Source of the DNA: Candidatus Caccopulliclostridium gallistercoris
Lineage (GTDB): Bacteria; Bacillota; Clostridia; Christensenellales; UBA1242
Length of the DNA: 64,000 nt
Reading direction: 5' to 3'
Assembly: GCA_018713725.1 (NCBI GenBank)
Contig: DVOJ01000003.1
Span: 1 to 64,000 of the forward strand
Shown: one piece after another, positions 19,026 through 27,019 of the stretch
Position numbering within the stretch: the stretch's first letter is position 1
How the letters are laid out: the number at the start of each line of letters is the position of its first letter
Notes under the pieces: model-generated
What the model was told of the DNA's origin: nothing
Databases searched by the model: none
What the model saw: the letters and a program-made list of their open reading frames with translations, nothing else
Position numbers and translations under genes: made by a program

Positions 19026-19184
19026 TATTCTTCGAAGCATGTCTTCGCACGAGAGTACCGACCAAACTCCCAGCGTAAGCGGAGTTTGCGTTTGGTCGGT
19101 AAAAGAAAAATTTCAAACGTAAAAGGCGAGCGTTTGCGAACAGCAAACCCGCCAGAAGTGCAGAAATTTTTCTATGCGGGGGGG
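19026..19184. repeat. Structured dispersed repeat, copy 2
   Basis: In order it has: a module with cttcgaagc...cttcgcacgagagta; hairpin I, accgaccaaa (19057-19066) / tttggtcggt (19091-19100), with inner ctcc / ggag; hairpin II, agaaaaatttc (19104-19114) / gaaatttttct (19163-19173), enclosing gtttgc / gcaaac; then seven G (19178-19184). It is the fullest copy and, like copy 1, lies upstream of a secreted-protein gene. An overlapping ATG frame at 18963-19187 looks like chance. Confidence 0.75.
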
Positions 19185-19350
19185 TAAAAGGCGAGTCAAA
19201 CGAAGGCTTTATATAAGTTTTGATTTTAGGACTTTACAAATACTTAAAAAGCCATATGTTTGAAGAAAAGAGTTTATTTTGTAATTAGGACTTGCAAAAT
19301 AAAAGGACTTTTCAAATTTAATTTTAAAAGAAATTTTTAAGGAGGAAAAA

Positions 19351-19974
19351 ATGAAGAAGAAATTCAAACTATTTACAACCATTGGTTCACTTGCACTTGC
19401 TGTTTGCATGATGACGGTTGGTATTCTTGCAGCTACACAAGTTAGTTTGAGTGTAACGTCAAACGTTTCTTTCTCAACAGATAAGGTATACGTTGACGTA
19501 ACTGGCGAAGTAGCTTATAGTACAAATGCTAGCACAAGAGCTAAAAAAGCTTTTACTGGTAAAAACTATTCTACTTTAACAGCACCTGCTGGAAACATGA
19601 CTTTAACAGCTGGCGAAGGAACACCAACAATTAGTGGAACGGAAGCACAATTTGGTAATATTGCATTCTATGAAAAAGAGAATGATACAATTGTTTATAC
19701 GTTCACAATCACTAATGCTGGATCAAATACATGTTATGTTAAAATAGATATTCCTGCATACGTATCTGAAGTTACTGCAGATAATGTTACTATAACAACA
19801 ACATGTGTAAAAGGTGAAGAACCTATTGCTTATGATGGAAAGGCTGCTCTTGCTACAAATGAAACAATGAAACTTACATATACATTAACATTAACAGATG
19901 TTTCTCATAGTGTTGATGGATTTGATAATGTTGATTTCACATTCACAATGCAAAGCGAAGCTTTTTCAGGCTAA
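19351..19974 (+). CDS. Secreted TasA/camelysin-like protein
   Basis: A 207-aa product with a strong SD site (aaggagg). Residues 1-28 are a signal peptide (KKKF, hydrophobic core, ILA-AT). The mature start (VSLSVTSNVSFSTDKVYVDVTG) matches the family module in the genes at 289, 26254 and 43740. The rest is beta-strand-rich and Thr/Val-rich with no cysteine pairs of note. It lacks the DUF6273 domain of two paralogues. Resemblance to the TasA/CalY biofilm-fibre family is a judgement from pattern, not from alignment. No SipW-type signal peptidase gene is in the window. Confidence 0.7.
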   Translation: MKKKFKLFTTIGSLALAVCMMTVGILAATQVSLSVTSNVSFSTDKVYVDVTGEVAYSTNASTRAKKAFTGKNYSTLTAPAGNMTLTAGEGTPTISGTEAQFGNIAFYEKENDTIVYTFTITNAGSNTCYVKIDIPAYVSEVTADNVTITTTCVKGEEPIAYDGKAALATNETMKLTYTLTLTDVSHSVDGFDNVDFTFTMQSEAFSG

Positions 19975-20081
19975 TAAAAAACTCTTAATGGCGCTTTAAG
20001 AATAAGAGTAAAAAATTTAATTTAATAAAAGTCCTAGCGAAAAATTAAATTTCTTTTCAATGAATTTCTTTAAAACAAAAA

Positions 20082-20116
20082 TATATCCAAGGAATTTTCC
20101 TTGGATATATTTTTTA
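20082..20116. terminator. Bidirectional terminator between the 19351 gene and nrdR
   Basis: An atatatccaagg / ccttggatatat stem has A-rich and T-rich flanks on both sides and lies between convergent genes. A weaker actctta / taagagt hairpin is at about 19980-20008. Confidence 0.85.
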
Positions 20117-20137
20117 ATATAAAAATTGTTAACTTAA

Positions 20138-20596
20138 TTATCTGTTATCGTCGATGTTTTCATTTAAAAAGTGTATGAAGTTTGTTGCGTCTTGGAATTG
20201 CCTATAAACGGAAGCAAAGCGTACGTATGCAACCTGGTCTATTGGCTTTAATTTTTCCATAACCATTTCGCCAATCTCTTTTGAAGATATTTCTTGCACA
20301 AGCGAGTTTTGAATTTGCCTGTCGATATCCATACAAATTTGGTCTATTTGGTTAAGGCTTACAGGGCGTTTTTCACAGGCCTTTATTATACCGCTTTTTA
20401 TTTTCATAATATCGAAAGGTTGCCTAGAACCATCGTTTTTAATAACTAAAATTGGCGTTGTTTCTATGGTCTCGTATGTTGTAAACCTTTTACCGCAACC
20501 AAGGCACTCGCGGCGCCTTCTTATAGAGTTTGTTTCTTCCGTAGAACGAGAATCTAACACTTTACTATTTTCACAGCCACAAAATAAACATTTCAT
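20138..20596 (-). CDS. nrdR: Transcriptional repressor NrdR
   Basis: The start codon is at 20594-20596, preceded by aaggaga; earlier in-frame starts are not supported. The 152-aa product has an N-terminal zinc ribbon (CLFCG at the start, CLGCGKRF near residue 31) and an ATP-cone domain (about 48-138). NrdR senses dATP/ATP and represses ribonucleotide reductase genes by binding NrdR boxes. It is followed downstream on the same strand only by the bidirectional terminator. Confidence 0.95.
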   Translation of the reverse strand: MKCLFCGCENSKVLDSRSTEETNSIRRRRECLGCGKRFTTYETIETTPILVIKNDGSRQPFDIMKIKSGIIKACEKRPVSLNQIDQICMDIDRQIQNSLVQEISSKEIGEMVMEKLKPIDQVAYVRFASVYRQFQDATNFIHFLNENIDDNR

Positions 20597-20655
20597 TAAA
20601 ATATTTCTCCTTGGCATTATTATACAACAAATTTTAAATTTTTCCAAGCATTTTT

Positions 20656-20940
20656 TTATTGTTTGTTTGGAAGAGTAAAAGTATTGACTGTTGGAGTGTT
20701 ACTATAAAGTTCAACTAAAATAGTGTCGTCGCCAATTTTGCAAATCTGCGTGAAGGGGATAAATAGTTCCGTGCCATTTTTAAAAACGTTCCAAAAACTT
20801 TTATTTCCTGGAACTACTAAGCCTGTAATTTTTGCAGTTTGAAGGTCAAAAACTACGTCTGTGACGTGACCAAGACGTCTTCCGTCCACAACGTTTACAA
20901 CTTCTTTACACCTAAGCTCTAAAAAAGAACATTCTTGCAC
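20656..20940 (-). CDS. PRC-barrel protein, YlmC/YmxH type
   Basis: This 94-aa single PRC-barrel domain starts at GTG 20938-20940 with aaaagga upstream. Features are [21 protein letters not shown] and ITGLVVPG. Small proteins of this kind (YlmC/YmxH) are common in spore formers and often lie near sporulation or division genes; their function is not established. It lies just upstream of nrdR on the same strand (59-bp gap), so the two may be cotranscribed. Confidence 0.8.
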   Translation of the reverse strand: MQECSFLELRCKEVVNVVDGRRLGHVTDVVFDLQTAKITGLVVPGNKSFWNVFKNGTELFIPFTQICKIGDDTILVELYSNTPTVNTFTLPNKQ

Positions 20941-21071
20941 GGGATATTTCCTTTTATCTTTTTTTATTTAATATATGCCACATTTTTGCTATAAGAACAT
21001 ATTTTTCGACATTTTTCAAGTTTTTTTATTTTTTTAGAATATGAAAAGGAGCTTCAACATATCTATTTAAT

Positions 21072-21332
21072 ATGAAGTGCGATATAAAAGAAAGTTATCT
21101 TTCCTTAAAGGCTGCAAACTTAAACACAAAGTTTAAAGTTGTGAAGATTCACGAAGATTTAGGTTTAAATATGTTAAGGCGGCTTGGTGACCTTGGAATT
21201 GTGGAAGGCACGGAGATAAGCGTGCTTAAAAAATCTTTTTTAGGCAAAACGCTGCTTATAAGCTTAAACGGCTACACGCTTTCCTTTCGTGACAACATTG
21301 CTAAAATTATAGAAGTTAAGAAGGTGATTTAA
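21072..21332 (+). CDS. feoA: Ferrous iron transport protein A (FeoA)
   Basis: An 86-aa SH3-like domain protein (KVVKIHEDLGLNMLRRLGDLGIVEGTEISVL). FeoA is a small cytosolic partner of FeoB. The stop codon overlaps the feoB start by one base (TAATG). The only SD-like site (aaggag, 21046-21051) is about 20 nt upstream of the ATG, unusually far, so the true start or leader arrangement is uncertain. The 120 bp upstream are AT-rich and hold no clear Fur box that I can see. Confidence 0.85.
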   Translation: MKCDIKESYLSLKAANLNTKFKVVKIHEDLGLNMLRRLGDLGIVEGTEISVLKKSFLGKTLLISLNGYTLSFRDNIAKIIEVKKVI

Positions 21333-23458
21333 TGAAAGAGATACTTTTAATTGGAAATCCGAACACAGGCAAAACTACGCTTTTTAATAGCTTAACTAAA
21401 AGTAATGAACATATAGGCAATTGGCACGGCGTTACTGTGGAAGAAAAGCGAAAAAAATTTAATGCAGGTGGGGAAGATTTTGAACTTGTGGACCTTCCGG
21501 GAATATATTCCTTAACCGCACTAAGTTTTGAAGAGCAGGTGGCGGTTGACTATATTTTAAATAATTCGGACAAACTTATAATAAACATATGCGACCTAAA
21601 TAACCTTCAAAGAAATTTATATTTAACGTTGGGGATTTTGGAGCTTAAAGCAAACGTTCTTCTTGCCATAAACACAATGGGCACAAAAAAGCCTTTTAAC
21701 GAAGTTGACGTGTACAAGCTTAAAAGGGAACTTGGCGTGGAAGTTTTTCTATTTAACCCAAGTAAGAAAAAAGATATAAATGAATTAAAGCTTGTAATAA
21801 AAAATATGGCGGTCAAGCAAGACGTTAAAAATCCGCCGTCATATTTAAAAGAAATACAAAAAATTCCGGAATATAATAAAATAAAAAATAATTTAAATAA
21901 TTTAGAAAAAGAAAAATTAGATTTTTACACTATTAAAATTTTAGAAAAAGACGAAAAAATTACTGAAAAATGTGCTTTTAATTCAAAAAATATTGAAATA
22001 AATAGTGAAAATATTCAAAAAATTGCAAAAATAAGATATAACTATATATCTTGTATTTCTGAACATTGCATAAAAAGATTAAAAAATACTGCTTACGGCG
22101 AAAGTAAACTAGACAAGCTAATTTTAAATAGGTTTTTAAGTATTCCTATTTTTTTAGGAATTATGGCACTTATTTTTTATTTGACTTTCTTTTCTGTGGG
22201 CGCGTATTTTTCCGGGTTACTTTCAGATTTTATTCAAAATGTGGTAGGAAAAAGTTTAGTTAATTTTATATCTAGCGTATGTAACGTGCCGTGGGTAATT
22301 GGACTTATTGAAAACGGAATTATAGCAGGCATTGGAAGTATACTTTCATTTTTGCCACAAGTGGTATTACTATTTTTCTTTCTCTCTATTCTTGAAGATA
22401 GCGGATACTTAGCAAGGCTTGCTTTTTCCTTTGAAGACATCTTTAAAAAGCTTGGGCTTTCCGGCAAAAGTGTATACACGCTTTTAATGGGCTTTGGTTG
22501 TAGCGCTACTGCTACGCTAACTGCTAGAAACATGGAAGATAAGAACTCCAAAATTAAAACTGCAATGCTTACGCCTTACATGAGTTGTAGTGCTAAGCTT
22601 CCAATATATGCCGTGCTCGGCGGAGCTTTTTTTGGTGCGGCGAACTTGCTTGTTGTGTTCTGCCTTTATCTTCTTGGCGTAGTAGTGGCAATAATTCTTA
22701 GCATGATTTTAGAAAAAACTGCACTAAAAAGTAAAAATCAATCCTTTATTTTAGAATTTCCACCATACAGAGTTCCCAGCTTTAAAAGAATTTTGAATAT
22801 AATAGGGGATAACTTAAAGCAGTTTATTGTACGGATTGGCTCAGTAATTTTTGCCATGAATATAATTATTTGGCTACTTGGAAGTTTTAGTTTTTCCTTT
22901 GAATATGTGGCTGGCACAAATAAAGTAAGCATGCTTGAAACTTTTGGGCGAATTTTAGCACCAATCTTCGTTCCGCTTGGCTTTGGAAACTGGGGTGCAA
23001 CGTCTGCCTTAATTGCTGGGCTTGTTGCTAAGGAAGTTATTGTTTCTAGCATAGCAATATTTAATGGAATAGACGTAAGCTCTGGCTCTATGACGGAGCA
23101 AGTTCAGTCTTCTATATTAAACCCTGCGTCTGCCGTTTTCTTTACGCCTGCGTCTGCGCTTAGCTATATGGTGTTCTGCCTAATCTATATGCCGTGCATT
23201 GCAACTATGAGCGTTTTAAATAAAGAAATCGGCACTAAATGGACGGTTATTTCCATAATTATAGAGCTTTGCATAGCCTATGTTTTATCTTTCTTAGTTT
23301 ACAATTTATATAACCTTGTGGCTAGCTTTGGAGCTGCGTATTTAATAATTATTTTAATTGGAATTGTAATTATTTCTGCATCCATTATTTATATAGTTAA
23401 ACACTTAAAAAGCAAAGATAAATGCAAAATTTGCGGCTATAAATGCAAAAAGTTGTAA
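21332..23458 (+). CDS. feoB: Ferrous iron transporter FeoB
   Basis: A 708-aa GTPase-membrane protein for Fe(II) uptake. G1 is GNPNTGKTTLFN (residues 8-19) and G3 is DLPGIYSL (about 54-61). The expected G4 NxxD reads NTMG (about 114-117), and G5 (FNPSKKKDI) is also atypical. The membrane half has the Gate motifs GFGCSATATLTAR (about residues 387-399) and GLVAKEVIVSS (about 564-574). The C-terminus carries a CKICGYKC cluster that could bind metal or an FeS centre. Transcribed with feoA. Confidence 0.92.
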   Translation: MKEILLIGNPNTGKTTLFNSLTKSNEHIGNWHGVTVEEKRKKFNAGGEDFELVDLPGIYSLTALSFEEQVAVDYILNNSDKLIINICDLNNLQRNLYLTLGILELKANVLLAINTMGTKKPFNEVDVYKLKRELGVEVFLFNPSKKKDINELKLVIKNMAVKQDVKNPPSYLKEIQKIPEYNKIKNNLNNLEKEKLDFYTIKILEKDEKITEKCAFNSKNIEINSENIQKIAKIRYNYISCISEHCIKRLKNTAYGESKLDKLILNRFLSIPIFLGIMALIFYLTFFSVGAYFSGLLSDFIQNVVGKSLVNFISSVCNVPWVIGLIENGIIAGIGSILSFLPQVVLLFFFLSILEDSGYLARLAFSFEDIFKKLGLSGKSVYTLLMGFGCSATATLTARNMEDKNSKIKTAMLTPYMSCSAKLPIYAVLGGAFFGAANLLVVFCLYLLGVVVAIILSMILEKTALKSKNQSFILEFPPYRVPSFKRILNIIGDNLKQFIVRIGSVIFAMNIIIWLLGSFSFSFEYVAGTNKVSMLETFGRILAPIFVPLGFGNWGATSALIAGLVAKEVIVSSIAIFNGIDVSSGSMTEQVQSSILNPASAVFFTPASALSYMVFCLIYMPCIATMSVLNKEIGTKWTVISIIIELCIAYVLSFLVYNLYNLVASFGAAYLIIILIGIVIISASIIYIVKHLKSKDKCKICGYKCKKL

Positions 23459-23540
23459 AAAAACTATAAAAAAATGTAAAAATCCATAAAAATTTCATAA
23501 TTTTTTATTTTTAAAGCAAAATAGAAAAAAGGAGATTTTT

Positions 23541-24170
23541 ATGGATTTTATTTTTATTTTGCTTGGCGTTCTTATAATTTTATCGCTATTTAACGTGGGT
23601 AGTTTTGTTTATAAAAAGTTAAAAATTAACCACTTTGTTGTAAGCGCATTTTTATTAGTGCTGCTTCTTTTATTATTTGTTCCAAATATAAAAATTAACA
23701 ACATTTCTTTAAGCATAGCAGGCTTTATTGTTCCAATTGTTATTAGCTTAAAACTTCTTCCAAAACTTAAAAGTAAAAGGCGAGTTTCTTCCTTTATTGT
23801 TAGTGTGCTTCTTACTATAACGGCTGTGCTTGTGTATAACTTAATAGATTTTTCTATGTTTGAATATTCACTCATTAAGCCATATATGCCGCTCAGTATA
23901 GTGCTAGGGCTTGTAACTTATTTAATTTGCAGGCGCAGCTCTATAAGCTATCTTTCACTTTTATTTGGCATAACCCTTGGGCAAGTTATCTTTTACCAAA
24001 TAAAATTTTCTGGCGAAATTTTAGTTCTTGGAAGTCAAGAAATTTTAACCGCGCTTATAATTTCCACTTTAACTTCCTTAATCTGTGAAGGTATATATGG
24101 GCTTTATGTTAAAAATAAGCGTACGCGCTACGAAAAAAAGCTTGAAAGGCTTAAAACGATTGAAAAATAA
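23541..24170 (+). CDS. Integral membrane protein of unknown function
   Basis: A 209-aa protein with about six or seven hydrophobic segments and a basic, charged C-terminal tail (KNKRTRYEKKLERLK). The SD site is aaaaggag. It sits between feoB and der with 80-bp and 40-bp gaps. I do not recognise a diagnostic motif. Weak resemblance to small Clostridia membrane proteins of the DUF1614 kind is possible but unproven. Confidence 0.6.
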   Translation: MDFIFILLGVLIILSLFNVGSFVYKKLKINHFVVSAFLLVLLLLLFVPNIKINNISLSIAGFIVPIVISLKLLPKLKSKRRVSSFIVSVLLTITAVLVYNLIDFSMFEYSLIKPYMPLSIVLGLVTYLICRRSSISYLSLLFGITLGQVIFYQIKFSGEILVLGSQEILTALIISTLTSLICEGIYGLYVKNKRTRYEKKLERLKTIEK

Positions 24171-24210
24171 TTTTTTATGTGCTACACTAACATAGTTAAA
24201 CGGAGTAAAC

Positions 24211-25530
24211 ATGAAAAAACCTCTTGTAGCTATTGTTGGTAGACCAAACGTGGGCAAAAGCACGTTTTTTAACTATATCGTGGGCAAAAGAATTAGCATT
24301 GTAGACCCAACGCCTGGTGTTACAAGAGATAGGGTTTACGCAGACGCAGAATGGTGCGGGCATAAGTTCACGCTTGTAGACACGGGCGGCTTAGATTCAG
24401 CTAGTGAAGATATATTTCAAAAAAACATCTTTATGCAGGCAGAAATTGCAGTAGAGCTTGCCGACGTGGTTATATTTATTGTAGACGGCAATGCTGGCGT
24501 TACTAGAAATGACGAAGAAGTGGCTTCATTTTTAAGAAAATCTAGAAAGCCAATAGTTCTTGCTGTAAATAAACTAGACACCTTCGACGTTCAAAAGACG
24601 TATGATTTTTATTCTCTTGGCTTAGGCGAGCCTTATCCTATGTCTACGCTTCAAGCAAAAGGGCTTGGCGAAATTTTAGACGAAGTTGTAAAACATTTTC
24701 CAGAGCCTACATCAGTGGAAGAAGATAAATCTATTAAAATTGCCGTAGTGGGCAGACCAAACGCTGGTAAGAGCTCTATTGTGAATAGAATTCTTGGCGA
24801 AGATAGGGTGGTAGTTAGCGACGTTGCAGGCACAACTCGCGACGCTATCGATTCAAACTTTAAATATAACGGAAAAGATTATACCATTATAGACACGGCA
24901 GGTCTTAGGCGCAAAAGAGCAGTTGAGAATGAGAGTATAGAAAGCTATTCCGTAATTCGTTCTATGGACGCAATCAAGCGTGCGGATATTGTGCTAATCG
25001 TATTTAATGCCAGTGAAGAAATTTCCGAGCAAGACGTTAGAATTGCCGGATACGTTCATGAAGAGAACAAGCCAAGCATAATTATAATGAACAAGTGGGA
25101 TTTAGTTGAAAAGGACGATAAGACCATTTTAAGATATCAAAAAGATTTAGACGAAAAGCTAAAATTTATGAGCTATTTTAGAACGCTTTACATTTCCGCT
25201 TTAACCGGCAAGCGTTTTAATGAAATTATGCCCGAAGTTGAAAAGGTAATGGAAAACAATTCAAGACGTATCCCAACGGGCGCGCTAAATGAAATTATTC
25301 AAAGTGCAATTATTGCCAACGAGCCGCCTTTTAGAAAGGGTAAAAGGTTAAAAATTAAATATATTACGCAAGCGGACACAAACCCGCCAACCTTCGTGCT
25401 ATTTGTAAACGACGGCACTATAATTCACTATTCTTATTTAAGATATCTTGAAAATTATTTAAGAAATAGTGTAGATTTTTCCGGCACTCCAATAAAGCTA
25501 GTGGTAAAATCTAGAGAGGAGGAAGAATGA
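24211..25530 (+). CDS. der: Ribosome-associated GTPase Der (EngA)
   Basis: A 439-aa protein with two tandem GTPase domains needed for 50S assembly. First G1 is GRPNVGKS (residues 10-17), with DTGGL and NKLD following. The second G1 is GRPNAGKS (about 177-184), with DTAGLRRK and NKWD. A C-terminal KH-like domain (about 350-439) contains PPTFVLFVND. It is preceded by an SD site (cggag) and an extended -10-like tgctacact. Its stop overlaps the plsY start by 4 nt. Confidence 0.96.
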   Translation: MKKPLVAIVGRPNVGKSTFFNYIVGKRISIVDPTPGVTRDRVYADAEWCGHKFTLVDTGGLDSASEDIFQKNIFMQAEIAVELADVVIFIVDGNAGVTRNDEEVASFLRKSRKPIVLAVNKLDTFDVQKTYDFYSLGLGEPYPMSTLQAKGLGEILDEVVKHFPEPTSVEEDKSIKIAVVGRPNAGKSSIVNRILGEDRVVVSDVAGTTRDAIDSNFKYNGKDYTIIDTAGLRRKRAVENESIESYSVIRSMDAIKRADIVLIVFNASEEISEQDVRIAGYVHEENKPSIIIMNKWDLVEKDDKTILRYQKDLDEKLKFMSYFRTLYISALTGKRFNEIMPEVEKVMENNSRRIPTGALNEIIQSAIIANEPPFRKGKRLKIKYITQADTNPPTFVLFVNDGTIIHYSYLRYLENYLRNSVDFSGTPIKLVVKSREEEE

Positions 25531-26183
25531 TAGCTTTAAAATATATTCTTTTAATAGTATGTTCCTATCTTTTAGGCTCTGTGAACTTTGCTAGAATTCT
25601 TTCCAAAAACGTTATGCACGGCGACATAACAAAGTCGGGCAGTGGTAACCCTGGAACTATGAACATGCTTAGAACTTACGGCTTTAAAGCAGGGGCCTTA
25701 ACCCTTGTTTTAGATGCATTAAAGGGCGTAATTCCAGCACTTGTTGGCTACTTCTTGTTTGGCGGCGACGGCAGCAACGCGGCGTACGTTGGGCTTTACG
25801 TTGGCGGGCTTTCTGCCGTTGTTGGCCACTGCTTCCCAGTGTTTTACAAGTTTAAAGGTGGCAAAGGCGTGGCATGCGTGCTTGGCGTTTTTGCAGTTGC
25901 AAGGCCAATTGCCGTGTTAATATTCTTTGTTGTTGCCTTTATATATCTTTGCATTTTCGATTATGCTTCTATTGCCAGTTTCATTTTTATAACGGCACTA
26001 ACAATAATTGAAGCCTTCCGTTTTCGCGGAGATATGACGATAGCGCTTTTACTATTTGTTCTATTCTTTTTAACCTTCTTTATGCATAGGTCCAATGTAT
26101 TTAGACTGCTTATTGGTAAGGAAAATAAGGTTAACTTAATCAGCTCGCTAAAAAAACTTGGCAAAAAAAAGAAAAAAAGTTGA
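25527..26183 (+). CDS. plsY: Acyl-phosphate glycerol-3-phosphate acyltransferase PlsY
   Basis: A 218-aa membrane enzyme that acylates glycerol-3-phosphate with acyl-phosphate, the first step of phospholipid synthesis. Key motifs are SGNPGTMNMLRTYG (about 38-51, usually SGNxGATNxxR), VGHCFPVFYKFKGGKGVA (about 111-128) and several membrane spans. It is translationally coupled to der, a frequent Clostridia arrangement. Confidence 0.95.
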   Translation: MIALKYILLIVCSYLLGSVNFARILSKNVMHGDITKSGSGNPGTMNMLRTYGFKAGALTLVLDALKGVIPALVGYFLFGGDGSNAAYVGLYVGGLSAVVGHCFPVFYKFKGGKGVACVLGVFAVARPIAVLIFFVVAFIYLCIFDYASIASFIFITALTIIEAFRFRGDMTIALLLFVLFFLTFFMHRSNVFRLLIGKENKVNLISSLKKLGKKKKKS

Positions 26184-26210
26184 AAATTATTTTTTATTTT
26201 GACGAATATG

Positions 26211-26219
26211 TGTTATACT
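26211..26219 (+). promoter_or_regulatory. Extended -10 promoter element of the 26254 gene
   Basis: TGTTATACT is a good extended -10 (TG-n-TATACT). No matching -35 box is needed with this type, and the upstream sequence is a T-rich tract. Confidence 0.5.
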
Positions 26220-26253
26220 AATTTAGAATTTTAAGAGTAACTAGGAGGGAATC

Positions 26254-26919
26254 ATGAAAAAACGTGGTAAAGTTTTGTTATCACTTGCTGCATGTACACT
26301 ATGCTTGTGTCTTCTAATAACAGGCATATATGCTAGTGCAACTATTAAATTTACTACAACGTCAACACTAAATTTCACTCCAACTAATGCATATGCTGGT
26401 ATATCTATAAACACCTATCAAGGTAACGTAGCCGATGAGTCGTCTTTCACGCAACTTGAAGGCGAAGGCTACACTTTAAGCGAAATTAAAAACTTTACTC
26501 CTGGTGCAGACGGTTTCCCAGACGCTGATAATAGCGACCTATTACCAGGCTTTGGCGCAGAAGAGCTTACCACTTGGACTGCAAGCGAAGTAATATTATA
26601 CCTTGCTAAACCAACAGTTAGATATGAAGTTACAATCTACAACTACTCAGGCTACGATATCAAGTTCACTCCATCTTATACAATGTCTGGCACAAATCAG
26701 AATTTACTTACAATTGCGGCACATACTGTTAATGGGGCAGTTGTAGGAGATTATCCTTTAAATTCTGATGCCGCTTCAAACACGGCGGTTACAATATCCG
26801 CACCAACAGGAACAACGGCAACTTCGGTTACGTTCCGCGTAGACGTTACAGTTGACGATAGCAATGAAAATGCCGTAGATGCAAGCTTAGCTTTAAACTT
26901 TGCAATTGAAAGAGCTTAA
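26254..26919 (+). CDS. Secreted TasA/camelysin-like protein
   Basis: A 221-aa product with SD ctaggaggg. Residues 1-28 are a signal peptide (KKRGK, hydrophobic core, IYA-SA). The mature N-terminus (ATIKFTTTSTLNFTPTNAYAG) is the shared family module. It then has a Thr/Ala/Val-rich beta-sandwich-like region without DUF6273. It sits in its own unit between plsY and spoIVA. A structural, extracellular or spore-surface role is possible; nothing in the sequence decides. Confidence 0.7.
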   Translation: MKKRGKVLLSLAACTLCLCLLITGIYASATIKFTTTSTLNFTPTNAYAGISINTYQGNVADESSFTQLEGEGYTLSEIKNFTPGADGFPDADNSDLLPGFGAEELTTWTASEVILYLAKPTVRYEVTIYNYSGYDIKFTPSYTMSGTNQNLLTIAAHTVNGAVVGDYPLNSDAASNTAVTISAPTGTTATSVTFRVDVTVDDSNENAVDASLALNFAIERA

Positions 26920-26933
26920 AAAAATCAAAATTT

Positions 26934-26962
26934 AAAACCTTGAATTTTTTCAAGGTTTTTTT
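26934..26962 (+). terminator. Rho-independent terminator after the 26254 gene
   Basis: An aaaaccttga / tcaaggtttt stem ends in T7. Confidence 0.9.
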
Positions 26963-27019
26963 GTTCTAAATATAAAGTTCCCCTCATAAATTACATTAGC
27001 CACAAAGGGGGAATAATAT

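Noticed and set aside
18963..19187. 74-aa frame over the structured repeat
   Set aside because: Its sequence follows the repeat arms and there is no start signal.
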